From Sipunculus nudus (taxonomy: Eukaryota; Annelida; Sipuncula; Golfingiida; Sipunculidae): a stretch of 64,000 nucleotides of DNA. The notes below the pieces were generated by a model. It worked only from the letters and a program-made list of their open reading frames with translations, ran no database searches and was not told the origin of the DNA. Made by a program: the position numbers and the translations under genes. Positions 20,203-31,925 of the stretch are shown piece by piece; position 1 is the first letter of the stretch, and each line of letters opens with the position of its first letter. The stretch is taken from NCBI GenBank assembly GCA_026874595.1, contig CM049314.1, positions 39,105,229-39,169,228 of the forward strand, written 5' to 3'.

Positions 20203-21777
20203 ATGGAAAATAACCAAATTATGAAAACCATCAGATATCTAAGGAATGAGCCACATGGAAAGTCACGTAAAGTCCTCTCAGAAAAACTTCGTCAGAACTG
20301 GATCCAAAAATACACAAGCACATCAGCAGAAACTGAGCTGGACAGCAGTCTCACCAGTCTGGACTGGCTGCAGAATTTCAGCTTCAGTCAACAGTCCATG
20401 CCGACAGCTATTCGCAACTCACACACCAGTGAAAACCAAGGCAAAGACGTGCCGCCGACAGGGCTTAAGCCGCTTACTGAAATAAGCAACCAAACAGTAA
20501 AGAATATTTTTCAAACAGCCAAGACAGCCCATCATCACCTGCCGCTCAAACCTGTACAGCTTCCAGTGAACAGCAGACCAATAGATATTGGACAATACAG
20601 GATCCGTGGTGACAAACCGCCGCTGTCCTACAGTAACCTGATCTGTATGGCCATCAAACAGAGCCCCAACCAAATGATCACATTGTCCGCTATCTACCAG
20701 TGGATTTCAGACAATTTTCTCTATTACAAATTGGCTGAGCCGAACTGGCATAACGCAATCAGGCACAACTTGTCTTTTAAGAAATGTTTCAAGAAAATTC
20801 CTCGCAACAACTATAAATCCGGTAAGGGTGGTTACTGGTGTATCGCGCCTGAGTATTCCTATTTGCTCAACACTGGTGTCTTACGGGACTATCACCCTGA
20901 TTGGACCGAAAAGCAGGGTTTTGTTAATTATGTGAAAAGACCGAGAGCTGAGGATGACGGTGATCACAGTTCCAAATATCGTCGCACACATCAACAACCG
21001 TTTGACGTCGTGACACAAAGAGGCTTTAAAGATCATATGCTCCCTTTAAAAGATAACGCCGAGAAAGAAAATGGTGGGCAATTCGAGTCAATATTGTCCC
21101 AAGCAATTGACATCGCAGGGATAGACGTGAAAACAGAAAATCTCATCCACAGTTTTGAAGCTTCAACACAGTCCACAGAATCTAAAGATAAACCCTCCAA
21201 CAAGATAGAGCAGTATCAAGGGAATATTGACGAGAGCGCCACCTGTCTCCCAGCTGAGAGTTTTACGTCATCGCGGTCATTTGAAGCAGTACACAGCGCC
21301 CTCACACGACCGAAAACATATTCCGACCTTCCATTTGACGAGTGGTTATGTAAATACGGCATAAATGATGAAAGTGATCATAGTTCTGATAAGTCTGAAG
21401 AAGAACTACCGAAAAACAGCTCCATCCTAACACCACCATCAGTAACCAACTCTGACATCTCTTTTTACGACCTGATTAGTGCACACTTTGGTGACATCGA
21501 TCTCGACGATCCCTTGGATTTTTCTTATCTCTACAAGCAAGACCTTTCTGTGCATGGAACCGGACTATGGACACCGCAGAAGGACAAGGATACGGACAGT
21601 GTGTCCGCTTATGTGGAAGAATTTCTAATGGAGAACAATTCTCGCAGAGCTTTACGAAGCCCTCCACCAATAACGTCACGTGACGAATTTTCTCAGCACC
21701 CGAGGACAGACAACCTGGCCAGTACAGGTGACATTGTTCCCGGACCATTCATCGATATCGATCAGTTATATGCGTAG
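20203..21777 (+). CDS. FoxJ1-like forkhead transcription factor, unit 2
   Basis: Intronless frame of 524 aa from the conserved ATG at 20203; an upstream in-frame ATG at 20179 adds 8 residues. It differs from the unit 1 protein at only about 15-20 positions, nearly all outside the forkhead domain, which is identical (PPLSYSNLICMAIKQSPNQM; recognition helix WHNAIRHNLSFKKCF; GKGGYW). It keeps LTSLDWLQNFSF, the basic KRPRAEDDGDHSSKYRR stretch, EKENGGQFESILSQAIDIAG and the terminal FIDIDQLYA. The HPWTDN motif has become HPRTDN, losing the tryptophan of a motif otherwise shared with unit 1, with FOXJ1 and with most forkhead-less copies. A poly(A) signal AATAAA is at 22151-22156. The role expected is the same as for unit 1. 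Confidence 0.88.
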   Translation: MENNQIMKTIRYLRNEPHGKSRKVLSEKLRQNWIQKYTSTSAETELDSSLTSLDWLQNFSFSQQSMPTAIRNSHTSENQGKDVPPTGLKPLTEISNQTVKNIFQTAKTAHHHLPLKPVQLPVNSRPIDIGQYRIRGDKPPLSYSNLICMAIKQSPNQMITLSAIYQWISDNFLYYKLAEPNWHNAIRHNLSFKKCFKKIPRNNYKSGKGGYWCIAPEYSYLLNTGVLRDYHPDWTEKQGFVNYVKRPRAEDDGDHSSKYRRTHQQPFDVVTQRGFKDHMLPLKDNAEKENGGQFESILSQAIDIAGIDVKTENLIHSFEASTQSTESKDKPSNKIEQYQGNIDESATCLPAESFTSSRSFEAVHSALTRPKTYSDLPFDEWLCKYGINDESDHSSDKSEEELPKNSSILTPPSVTNSDISFYDLISAHFGDIDLDDPLDFSYLYKQDLSVHGTGLWTPQKDKDTDSVSAYVEEFLMENNSRRALRSPPPITSRDEFSQHPRTDNLASTGDIVPGPFIDIDQLYA

Positions 21778-22461
21778 TTATGCTATGTATCTCTACAAAT
21801 ATCAGGTCGATATTTGAATGACCATTTTTTTACATTACGGTGCTTAATTTAGTAATCATATTTTTCGATATGTTTATTGTCATGTATGAGAGCGAGCCTA
21901 GAGGAGATCTTATTCCTGTGTGAGTGTTGTGTATGTTCTGTTATGTTAATAAATAATATTCGAAAGCCCATACGTAGCGGCGTTTTTATTTTCTTTATAA
22001 ATATATGACATATGACATACTATATATTTTATATTATATGTATGACCAATGTTGCTTGTATCAATGTTGTTAATTGTTTTCTTTTAATTTATGAGAGAGA
22101 TGCTAGGAGGAATTCTGTGTAACACTACTCGTGATTTGCTGCTTTGCATGAATAAATAACGTCTAGAAGAATTTACAGTGTTTTCTTTCTATTTTAGAAA
22201 TTTCATTTTCTGAACAATAAAAAAACAAAACAAAAAATTAAAATTGCAGACACGCTTAGAAAGGTTAACATCAATTTTTTAAAGCACATTTGCCCAAATG
22301 CACACCGTAAGGTGTAATTTCTTACCCACATAATCATGCTGACTCACGCATGGACACACGCACACACCTACCACTAAAAAGCAAAATTTAAGAAAAAAAA
22401 TGGAGTTTAATACGATATACAGGAAAACAACCAAAAGGACAATTTACATAGACACTGTTTG

Positions 22462-22462
<1 letters not shown>

Positions 22463-22511
<49 letters not shown>
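22463..22511. repeat. (AT)n microsatellite
   Basis: An AT run immediately left of the hAT-like relic of unit 2; the same association is seen in unit 3. Confidence 0.9.
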
Positions 22512-22514
<3 letters not shown>

Positions 22515-22605
22515 TGTTGTGCTAATAAGTCGATTGTATCGATGATTGGGCTTTTTTCATAATCGATTATATTGATTGCATTTTGTATAATCGATCATAA
22601 ACGTG
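22512..22605. mobile_element. hAT-like terminal relic, unit 2
   Basis: AGTGTTGTGCTAATAAGTCG followed by ATCGAT words; homologous to 16072 and 30718. Confidence 0.4.
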
Positions 22606-23284
22606 TATGTGTGCACATCCAAAAAAAGTCATATCATGCCGATAAAAACAGATATAAGAAAAAAGGGACACGAAACAGCATTAAAACTTAACTTGCGCAA
22701 CAAGTATAATGTACCTTGACCTATCAATGTGATACACAAATAGAATGAAGGTACTCGATTAGTATTACTGATATTAACACAAACGATATTCTTACACACG
22801 ATCTTTTGTGAAAACAAAACAGTTTAAAACAGGATCAATTATTATTTATGAATATATTACAACTAAAGAAAGAAGCAGCAACGTGCCTTCTGACTTCACT
22901 TCAAGACCAAAAAATGGACACTTTCGCGGTGTGGCCACATAGGAGTTGCGTGACAACGGTCGATTGCCATCACTGATAATTATAAAAAATATAAAAGCTG
23001 GTGCAACTCATGTTAGACGTGTTTTTGTGTACTCATTCAGTTTATAAACATGAACAAATTAAAATTAGAATAAAAATGATAAATTTCGGACCATTTGAAA
23101 GGAAATTAATAAACTGATCCTACATGTTGAAAAAGAAAACAGAATAGAAAAAGCACTTTGAGAGTACACGCCATCTATCATTTCCGCAGATATCTTTTAA
23201 TAAATCAAATAGATTTATAACCTTTTTTAAAGCCCGATGAATGAAACTTTCCTCAGGTTTAGTGTACAATGTCACTGTTGATTA

Positions 23285-23365
23285 CGTATCAGTTGGACGG
23301 GTGCTATTTGGACGGATCCCAGCATGACTGGTCTCAGTTGGACGGGAACCAGTTAGACGCCATGT
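23285..23365. repeat. degenerate GTTGGACGGG repeat patch, unit 2
   Basis: Four spaced copies of (A)GTTGGACGGG or TTTGGACGGA within 80 bp, ending AGTTAGACGCCATGTTACAT. The same patch is at 31497-31570 in unit 3. It is possibly the edge of a DNA transposon; class unknown. Confidence 0.4.
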
Positions 23366-23665
23366 TACATAAATGTAATTTGATATCACACAATCAAGTA
23401 ATGACGGAGATTTGAGGCAAATAAAATCACAAAACTGGATACCTGTTGATCTAACATGGTATTAGTATAAACTATGAGGCAATTCATGATACCCACGTAC
23501 ATGAATTGATATTTAACGCGATTTCTATGTGTTCGTTACCTCCTTTATTCCGTTAATTATCTTTTCCGAAAACTTAAATATTTGATTATCATTGTTATCC
23601 GTATCCAGGTCCCTGAACACATATATAATTAAATAGATTCTCAGATTTAAGAAATCTTAATTTGT

Positions 23666-23770
<105 letters not shown>

Positions 23771-26181
23771 CATATATATATTAAAGATACTTATGTATCA
23801 TTTTAAATAAACAACTCATGTTTATTGACTGAACTGGTAACTATGCATTTGAATAAAGTCAACTTTTATTTTAATGCCTGAATAAAAAAATTGGCAACCG
23901 AAAAAGGAGTCATTAAATGGTTCTATGAATGATACCGACTAACAAGCAACACATATTTTAAAGTTCTGTACACATTCCAAAAAAAATTATGACATCTCCT
24001 TAATTGACATCCACAATAAAAAAGGCATCACAAAATATACACCCCAGTAACGATGCTATGTAGACTAAACACAAGTATTACCTTGCAAATAAAATAATGT
24101 ATATTTTGTCGACAGTATTTTTCAATGTTTTTTCTTTGGTTGTTTATAAGGTCTTATTGTAATTTATTCTTTATTGGTAATATTCATCTAGAAAAAAATA
24201 ATTTGTGAAAAAAAACTGACCAAATTTATTTAGTTTATTTGTATCATTAACGTCAATAAAATGTAAAATAATAATTGACAACTCTAAGCGTAAGGAGAGG
24301 CTGCCATACGTTAACACATTAACTGACTTCACCAGGACCTTTCCGCGGCGTAGCCAGAGAGAAGTTTCGTGACAACGGTCGAGGGGCACCATTTTTAATG
24401 GTTATCTACATGTAGATACATGATGTGTTTGTCGTGTTCTTGTGTGTACTCATCCACAGAACAAACAATGTACAACAATTGAGAAAAACATTAGGAAAAA
24501 TATCGGACCTGGAAATATCGGAAATGAAAATAAAAACTGATCCTACATCTTGAAAATAATTAGAAAACAGTAGAGGAAATCAGAACGCATTGATTGAGCA
24601 CACACCTCCGCCAAAGTATGGATCTGCATTTGGATCTGGCCCCAAATTAATTCGATCAGTCCCAAAATTAAACAATTGTTCCATGGCTTATACCCCATTT
24701 TTCCAATACTTGACAATTACACTAAAAAATGAATGACATATCCAATCAAACAAAGGACCCTCAGACAAAGTGTGTTCATTAATTTTCAAGGACATATTAC
24801 ATATAAATTAGATTGATTTTTGTATGATGAAGTATGATAAAAAAAATCTTTCCTTAGCTCGTGCTCACACTGTCAATGTGTCACGGTTAACCAAGTTAGT
24901 TCATGTGTGAACCTCAAAACAAAGTCAGCCCAAACGAGTAGGTAAACATTAAAAAAAAAGAATAATTTTATTTTTTTTTATATTCTGGTGATTTAGACTG
25001 TCTCTGAAATTTAATGGAATGATCCTCTGGAACAGGTGTTAGCCTCACGATATCAAGCAATGTCCAACAACCAGTCCGCTTTGGACTTTTAGTTCAAACA
25101 CCTGTCGATAGATGTCGGTAAATAAAAAATCGACATGAAACACAACCAGCAGTTCAGATTGGTGTCGAAAACAAACAGTACAGTCAGGCATTTGGTCCCA
25201 TGCAATGAGAGTGTAGGAACATGACCAAATTTGGCAATTTTGATATTTCATTTTTCTTGTAATATTCATATGAAATGATCTGGAGAATGGATCGTCATAT
25301 AATTCTCTGACAAATCTCTAACATTTTGGATTTAAGTTCCTGAGTATTTGCTTAACTGTTCGTAACATTTAAGACCCACCAAGCAGGAAAAATGATATTC
25401 AAATTATGTTTTATTATAATTTAAAACTGCATGGACAGAACACTATCAATCTGTATCCTCCTCTTCACGAATAATCCTCGTGACTATTGATTAAACTGTA
25501 AAACACACCTGGCTTTACCAAGAAGGCAATTGGTCACGAGAGACTTCCGGTTTTGCAAAATACAGCAAGATACTGAAAAAAAACCTATGCAGATTTAGTT
25601 TCTCTGGTACCAGTGCGTCTGAAGATCTAAATTTATGGACCATGTACATATTCTTGGAGTGGGTTCTCATGCTTAGTATTCGGGTGACGAAGCGAGTGAA
25701 ATGTTTATTGTTTGCTGTTATAATTTGAGGATTTTGGCGTGGTAAACCGTTTTTCCGATCTAAATTATCCGACACGCCGCTCCTTGCCACCAAACTCTAT
25801 CCACGGATAGATTCTCGCCTTATCACTGTCCGCGGAATACCCTTGTGGTATCCCCGCACCCTGATTGACCCTCACAGGTTAATTTCTCCCAGTTTCTCGA
25901 AAGCGCTCATGGTGGCTGTCATTTTGCAACCGCTGGACCAGATAGCATGTAGAAATTATGGGTATATCGTTCTTTATATAGTAACTTTCACACACACACG
26001 CACACATATCCATACATCATAACTATAAAAATATTAATTCTATTTTTTTGTGCAAGATTTAATTGACCAAGGACTTCTGATGTAATATTTGAGATTTTTC
26101 AATTATATATACTAGTATACTAGAGTTTATAAGCACCTTAAAAATCATTCGACTATAAAACTGAACAGTTGGAAAACATAA

Positions 26182-27069
26182 TTAAGCAAATATTTCTGAT
26201 ATATTTAAGTACGGTTCCAATAAACCGCCTTTTGCATTAAACAGGTTCTCAGTCCATGGATAATCCGTGAAGGTGACGTCATTTCCCGCTACTGGTGGCT
26301 GTGTTAGCAGCTCTGGACGGCAATTTTCTTCGCGTTGAAATTCTTTTCCAATAGAAGAATAATTTTTTCTATCTGTCATTATTTCGTGAAACGCTACATC
26401 TAAGTTGTACAGATATGGGTCCAGCGCCGGGTCGAGTTCAGCAACATCAGAATGTGGAGATATTACTTCATTGAATGGAATTTCTGATTCTAATGTCGGC
26501 CGTGACGTGGCGATGCTGCCGGTCTCGGCTGTTAGTGACAGTGAGAGCTTGGGACCGTCTGTTGTGAGGCTGGTAGCTTCTTCATCTTCTACTCTAAGAT
26601 GTTCAGCAAAAGATTCAATATACCGTTCTAACGTATCTTCAGGATATTCCGGGATGCCCGCTATGTGCATCGCTTGAGATAAAATACAATCGAACTTGAC
26701 AATGTTTTCCTTCTCCTCCGTGTCGTCTTCATAAAGCACGTGACCGTCGTGAAATGTATCATCTGAAGGTATTTCAAGCACGGACATATCTGAGCGCGGG
26801 ATTTTGACTTTCCGGTCCAAGTCGTCTGCTTCTCTTGGACGTTTCAGGGATTTGTAGATTTCTTGCTTGTGATCATCACGTGACTGTCGCATGACGTCAC
26901 AGCTATGAAGCCAGTCTATACTGGTTAGATCATCGTCAGATCTACTCCAACTATACAGTTTATCCATCCAGTCTTGACAAAGAGTTTCAGTGGTAAATTT
27001 ACATATCGCGTTTTCATGTTGATAACTTTCTGACGCAGTGTAAAGCTGCATAGTCAGCTGATTTTCCAT
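26182..27069 (-). CDS. forkhead-less FoxJ1-like paralogue, unit 3 (intact, full length)
   Basis: The reference copy of the forkhead-less gene: one exon, 295 aa. Residues 1-10 MENQLTMQLY. ETLCQDWMDKL at 28-38 matches EKLRQNWIQKY of the Fox protein. LTSIDWLHS at 48-56 matches its LTSLDWLQN. A bipartite basic stretch lies at 76-92 (KRPRE, then RKVKIPR). EKENIVKFDCILSQAMHIAG at 119-138 matches EKENGGQFESILSQAIDIAG. ISPHSDVAELDPALDPYLYN is at 203-222. PWTENLFNAKGGLLEPYLNI begins at 271 and ends SEIFA, matching HPWTDN..FIDIDQLFA. About 180 residues of the Fox protein, including the whole forkhead domain, are replaced by a linker of about 20 residues. It is likely nuclear but unable to bind DNA through a forkhead. 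An antagonist or cofactor role is inference. Confidence 0.85.
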   Translation of the reverse strand: MENQLTMQLYTASESYQHENAICKFTTETLCQDWMDKLYSWSRSDDDLTSIDWLHSCDVMRQSRDDHKQEIYKSLKRPREADDLDRKVKIPRSDMSVLEIPSDDTFHDGHVLYEDDTEEKENIVKFDCILSQAMHIAGIPEYPEDTLERYIESFAEHLRVEDEEATSLTTDGPKLSLSLTAETGSIATSRPTLESEIPFNEVISPHSDVAELDPALDPYLYNLDVAFHEIMTDRKNYSSIGKEFQREENCRPELLTQPPVAGNDVTFTDYPWTENLFNAKGGLLEPYLNISEIFA

Positions 27070-27195
27070 GTTGTATTATAAGTGGTATTGTTCCCGGTAA
27101 GCCTTGTCCTTTAGATAGAAATTAGATAGAATCTAATGTGGTGACAGTAGAGGCAAAGGTCACACTGTGAATGAGTTGATGTGGTTAATGTTAGT

Positions 27196-27201
27196 CTTAT
27201 A
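27196..27201 (-). promoter_or_regulatory. TATA-like box of forkhead-less gene, unit 3
   Basis: The minus strand reads CTGTATAAGAC at the equivalent position of the unit 1 and 2 TATA boxes. Confidence 0.4.
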
Positions 27202-27619
27202 CAGCTGGCCAGAATAACTTTAATAGACTATATAGATCTTGGAGCTAATACTTTGTTAACAGTAATACTCATAATGATAATTAATTATCTTCATCACATC
27301 TGTGTTTGATCATGAGTAACTGTCGGCATGCCTGCTTTGATAAGATTACGCTTCACTGAACTGAGTGTGACAGTTGCTCACACGTAGTCCTATACCGGTC
27401 GCTGCCTCCAAGACTGATTAATTCGCATATCAACTAACAATCAGTATAGCGTAATCCAATGATCTGGGAAACTGCTCGATTATTCTAAATAACATGTGAT
27501 TGTGTGCTCCTTAAGGAACAGATTTGATTGCCTGTTTCTTGTATATATTTTATTTCATTCCATATTTTGTATATTTAAAAGGAAACTAGTGATGGCACAC
27601 ACAAACGCCCCCTCACAAC

Positions 27620-27673
<54 letters not shown>

Positions 27674-27802
27674 TGTATATATATATTTAGAGAGAGAGAG
27701 AGAGAGAGAGAGAGATTAGAATTAGAGGTTTAGGAATATAAGATATATTCCAGGTAGCTGAGATTATGACCACAACCACCCCATTAGGACGACTTTGGTC
27801 AG

Positions 27803-27850
<48 letters not shown>

Positions 27851-27852
27851 TC

Positions 27853-27883
<31 letters not shown>

Positions 27884-28438
27884 ATGATAAAATAAACCTG
27901 AATTTAATGAGGAGATATTATTATAGTATAAAACATTGTATTGGTTTCGAGTATTGTGTTATGAAGTAAGAGTAGGTGTTTCTAAATCAATTTGAGAGTA
28001 GTTAGGTCAGAGAAAGAATCAAAGATAAAATCAAAATACTATTTAGTATGAGGTTAAACTATTAAAAAGAATGGTATGGCATTATGCCTGAAAGTGGTTA
28101 AGGACTTTCCTGATGAAAATTGTAGTAATGTAACTTTGATTTGGGAAGTTTTCACCTGGGGATGTAGAGATCCGTTGTATATGAGGACTCCTCTGCCGAT
28201 CAAAGGATTGATATATGCGGGATAGTCGCTCCGGTTCAATGAACCGTGATGTTATCAAAAACATGCTCCGCGAAACAATTAACCCTTGAGCACGCCACCG
28301 GTTCGTGGCCTGCTTTAGACGGGTGACCTTTACTCATGATCAGACACGCCTGGCCTAGCGTTAATGTCTTTATTAATTATCATGGTGAGTATTAATGACT
28401 GTTAAAAATCAAATGATAACAAAGACTGATAGAATTCG

Positions 28439-28474
28439 TATATAAGGTCGAAATCCTAGAATCCTCCATTCACT
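28439..28474 (+). promoter_or_regulatory. core promoter of FoxJ1-like gene, unit 3
   Basis: TATATAAGG at 28439-28447 with CCATTCACTCGG about 27 bp further, as in the other units. Confidence 0.6.
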
Positions 28475-28548
28475 CGGTAGCCAACCGTGCATCATACACC
28501 AAGCTCACTGTTAAAGAATACAACCACAAATATAATCTTTTTTTGAAC

Positions 28549-30114
28549 ATGGAAAATAACCAAATTATGAAAACCATCAGATATCTAAAGTATGGGCCAC
28601 ATGGAAAGTCACGTAAAGTCCTCGCAGAAAAACTTCGCGAGAACTGGATTCAAAAATACAGAAGCACTTCAGCTGAAACTGAGCTCGACAGCAGTCTCAC
28701 CAGTCTGGACTGGCTGCAGAATTTCAGCTTCAGTCAACAGTCCATGCCGACAGCCTTTCGCAACTCACACACCAGTGAAAACCAAAGCAAATACGTGGTG
28801 CCGACAAGGCTTAAGCCGCTTACTGAAATAAGCAACCAAACAGTAAAAAATATTTTTCAAACAGCCAAGACAGCCAATCATCACCAGCCGCTCAGACCTG
28901 TACAGCTTCCAGTGCCCAGCAGACCGACAGACATTGGACAGTACAGGATCCGTGCTGACAAACCGCCGGTATCCTACAGTAACCTGATCTGTATGGCCAT
29001 CAAACAGAGCCCCAACCAAATGATCACATTGTCCGCTATCTACCAGTGGATTTCAGACAATTTCCTGTATTACAAACTGGCTGAGCCGAACTGGCATAAC
29101 GCGATAAGACACAACTTGTCTTTTAAGAAATGTTTCAAGAAAGTTCCTCGCGACAACTATAAATCCGGTAAGGGTGGTTATTGGTGTATCGCGCCTGAGT
29201 ATTCCTACATGCTCAACACTGGTGTCTTACGGGATTATCGCCCTGGGGTGACAGAAAAGCAAGGTTTTGTTAATTCTGGGAAAAGACCGAGAACTGAGGA
29301 TGACGGTGATCACAGTTCCAAATATCGTCGCACACATCAACAACCGTTTGACGACGTTACACAAAGAGGCTTTGAAGAACATATGCTCCCTTTAAAAGAT
29401 AACGCCGAGAAAGAAAATGATGGGCAATTTGAGTCAATATTGTCCCAAGCAATTGACATCGCAGGAATAGACGTGAAAACAGAAAATCTCATCCACAGTT
29501 TTGAAGCTTCAACAGAGTCTACAGATAAACCCTCCGACAAGATAAAGCAGTATCAAGGGAATATTGACGAGAGCGCCACCTGTCTCCCAGCTGAGAGTGT
29601 TACGTTATCGCGGCCACTTGAAGCAGTACACAGCGCCCTCACACAGCCTAAAACAGATTCCGACCTTTCATTTGACGAGTGGTTATGTAAATACGGCAAG
29701 AATGATGGAAGTGATGATAGTTCTGATACGTCTGAAGAAGAACAACCGAACAACAGCTCCATCCTAACACCACCATCAGTAACCAACTCTGACATCTCTT
29801 TTGACGACCTGATTAGTGCACACTTTGGTGACATCGATCTCGACGCTCCCTTGGATTTTTCTTATCTCTACAAGCAAGACCTTTCTGTGCATGGAACCGG
29901 ACTATGGACACTGCAGAAGGACGAGGATATGAACAAAGTGTCCGCTAATCTGGAAGAATTTCTAATGAAGAACAATTCTCCTAGAGCTTTACGAACCCCT
30001 CCACCAATAACGTCACGTGACGAATTTGCTCAGCACCCGGGGAGAGACAACCTGGCCAATACAAGTGACATTGTTCCCGGACCATTCATCGATATCGATC
30101 AGTTATTTGCGTAA
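28549..30114 (+). CDS. FoxJ1-like forkhead transcription factor, unit 3
   Basis: Intronless frame of 521 aa from ATG 28549 (aacATGg). No upstream in-frame ATG exists here, which fixes MENNQIMKTIRY as the ancestral start. Forkhead domain intact (KPPVSYSNLICMAIKQSPNQ; WHNAIRHNLSFKKCFKKVPR; GKGGYWCIAPEYSYML). It is more diverged from units 1 and 2 than they are from each other, mostly in the linkers. LTSLDWLQNFSF, the basic KRPRTEDDGDHSSKYRR stretch, EKENDGQFESILSQAIDIAG, SDISFDDLISAHFGDIDLDA and the terminal FIDIDQLFA are all kept. HPWTDN reads HPGRDN, so the tryptophan is lost as in unit 2. An open frame kept despite this divergence argues for selection on function. Its head-to-head partner at 26182-27069 is also intact, making unit 3 the only fully intact pair. 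Confidence 0.88.
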   Translation: MENNQIMKTIRYLKYGPHGKSRKVLAEKLRENWIQKYRSTSAETELDSSLTSLDWLQNFSFSQQSMPTAFRNSHTSENQSKYVVPTRLKPLTEISNQTVKNIFQTAKTANHHQPLRPVQLPVPSRPTDIGQYRIRADKPPVSYSNLICMAIKQSPNQMITLSAIYQWISDNFLYYKLAEPNWHNAIRHNLSFKKCFKKVPRDNYKSGKGGYWCIAPEYSYMLNTGVLRDYRPGVTEKQGFVNSGKRPRTEDDGDHSSKYRRTHQQPFDDVTQRGFEEHMLPLKDNAEKENDGQFESILSQAIDIAGIDVKTENLIHSFEASTESTDKPSDKIKQYQGNIDESATCLPAESVTLSRPLEAVHSALTQPKTDSDLSFDEWLCKYGKNDGSDDSSDTSEEEQPNNSSILTPPSVTNSDISFDDLISAHFGDIDLDAPLDFSYLYKQDLSVHGTGLWTLQKDEDMNKVSANLEEFLMKNNSPRALRTPPPITSRDEFAQHPGRDNLANTSDIVPGPFIDIDQLFA

Positions 30115-30636
30115 TAACGCTATGTATCTCTACAAATATCAGTTCGATATTTGAATGACCATTGTTTACATTACGGTGCTTTATTTTGTAATAATATTTT
30201 TCGATATGTTTATTGTCATGTATGAGAGCGAGGCTAGAGGAGATCTTTTTCCTGCTTGAGTGTTTTGTATGTTATGTTAATTAAAAAAATTCAACGTAGC
30301 GGCGTTTTTATTTTCTTTACAAATATATATGATATATGACATATTATATATATTACCAATGCTGCTCGTATCAATGTTGTTTTTTGTTTTCTTTTAATTT
30401 ATGAGAGCGATGCTAGGAGGAATTCTGCATATATGTGTAAAACTTCTCATGATTTGCTGCTTTATATAATATAATACGATATACAGGAAAGTGTAATTTC
30501 TTTCCCACATAATCGTGCTGACTTACGCATGTACACACGCACACATCTACCACTAAAAAGCAAAATTTAAGAAAAAAGGGAGTTTAATACGATATACAGG
30601 AAAACAACCAAAAAGACAATTTACATAGACACTGTA

Positions 30637-30706
<70 letters not shown>

Positions 30707-31870
30707 TTATTTATTTATTAGTGGTGTGACAATAAATCGATTGTATCGATGATTGGGCTTTTTTCATAATCGAATAAATGGATTGCATTTTGTATAATCG
30801 ATCATAAACGAGTATGTGTGCACAACCATAAAAGTCATATCATGCCGATAAAAACAGATATAAGAAAAACGGTACACGAAACAGCATTAAAACTTAATTT
30901 GCGCAACGAGTATGTTGTACCTTGACCTATCAATGTGATATACAAATTAGAATGAAGGTACTCGATTAGTAGTACTGATATTAATATAAACGATAGCTAT
31001 GATATCATTACAGACGATCTTTTGTGAAAAAAAGTTTAAAACAGGATTAATTATTAATGAATATATTACAACTAAAGAAAGAAGCAGCAACGTGCCTTCT
31101 GACCTCACTTCAAGACCAAAAAATTCCACTTTCGACGTGTGGCCACATAGGAGTTGCGTGACAACGGTCGATTGCCATCACTGATAATTATAAAATAAAA
31201 GCTGGTGCAACACGTTAGACGTGTTCTTTTTAGTACTCCTTCAGTATATAAACATGATTGAACTAAAATTAGAATAAAAATAATAAATACCGGACCATCT
31301 GAAAGGAAATTAATATACTGATCCTACATGTTGAAAAAGAAAAACAGAAAAGAAAAAAGCACTTTGCGAGTACACGCCATCTTTCATTTCCGCAGATATC
31401 TTTTATAAATCAAATTGATTTATAACCTTTTTTTATAGAACGATGAATGAAACTTTCCAAAGGTGTAGTGTATACTTTTACTGTCGATTACGTGTCAGTT
31501 GGACGTTTGCTATTTGGACGGGTCCCAGCCAGAATTGTCCCAGTTGGACGGGACCCAGTTAGACGCCATGTTACATAAATTTAATGTGATATCACACAAC
31601 TGAGTAATTACGGAGATTTGAGGCAAATAAAATCACAAAACTGGATACCTGTTGATCTAAGACGATATAAGTATAAACTTTAAGGCAATTCATGATACCC
31701 ATTAACAGGAATTGATATTTAACGCGATTTCTGTGTTCGTCATCTCCTTTATTCCGATAATTGATTTTCCCCAAAACTTAAATATTTTTTTATCATCGTT
31801 ATCCGTATCCAGGTCCCTGAACACAGTAATATATAATTAAACAGATTCACAAATTTAAGAAATCTAAATG

Positions 31871-31925
<55 letters not shown>

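Larger units (their letters stand above)
27070..28548. promoter_or_regulatory. divergent spacer of unit 3
   Basis: Shorter than in units 1-2 (about 1.5 kb). It keeps both promoter-proximal blocks. The CRE has decayed (TGATAAGATTACG), the MITE relic is reduced to ATTAGGACGACTTTGGTCAG near 27784, and the segment carrying the forkhead core is missing. Contains (AT)n runs at 27628-27669 and 27809-27845 and a (GA)n run at 27690-27715. Confidence 0.55.
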
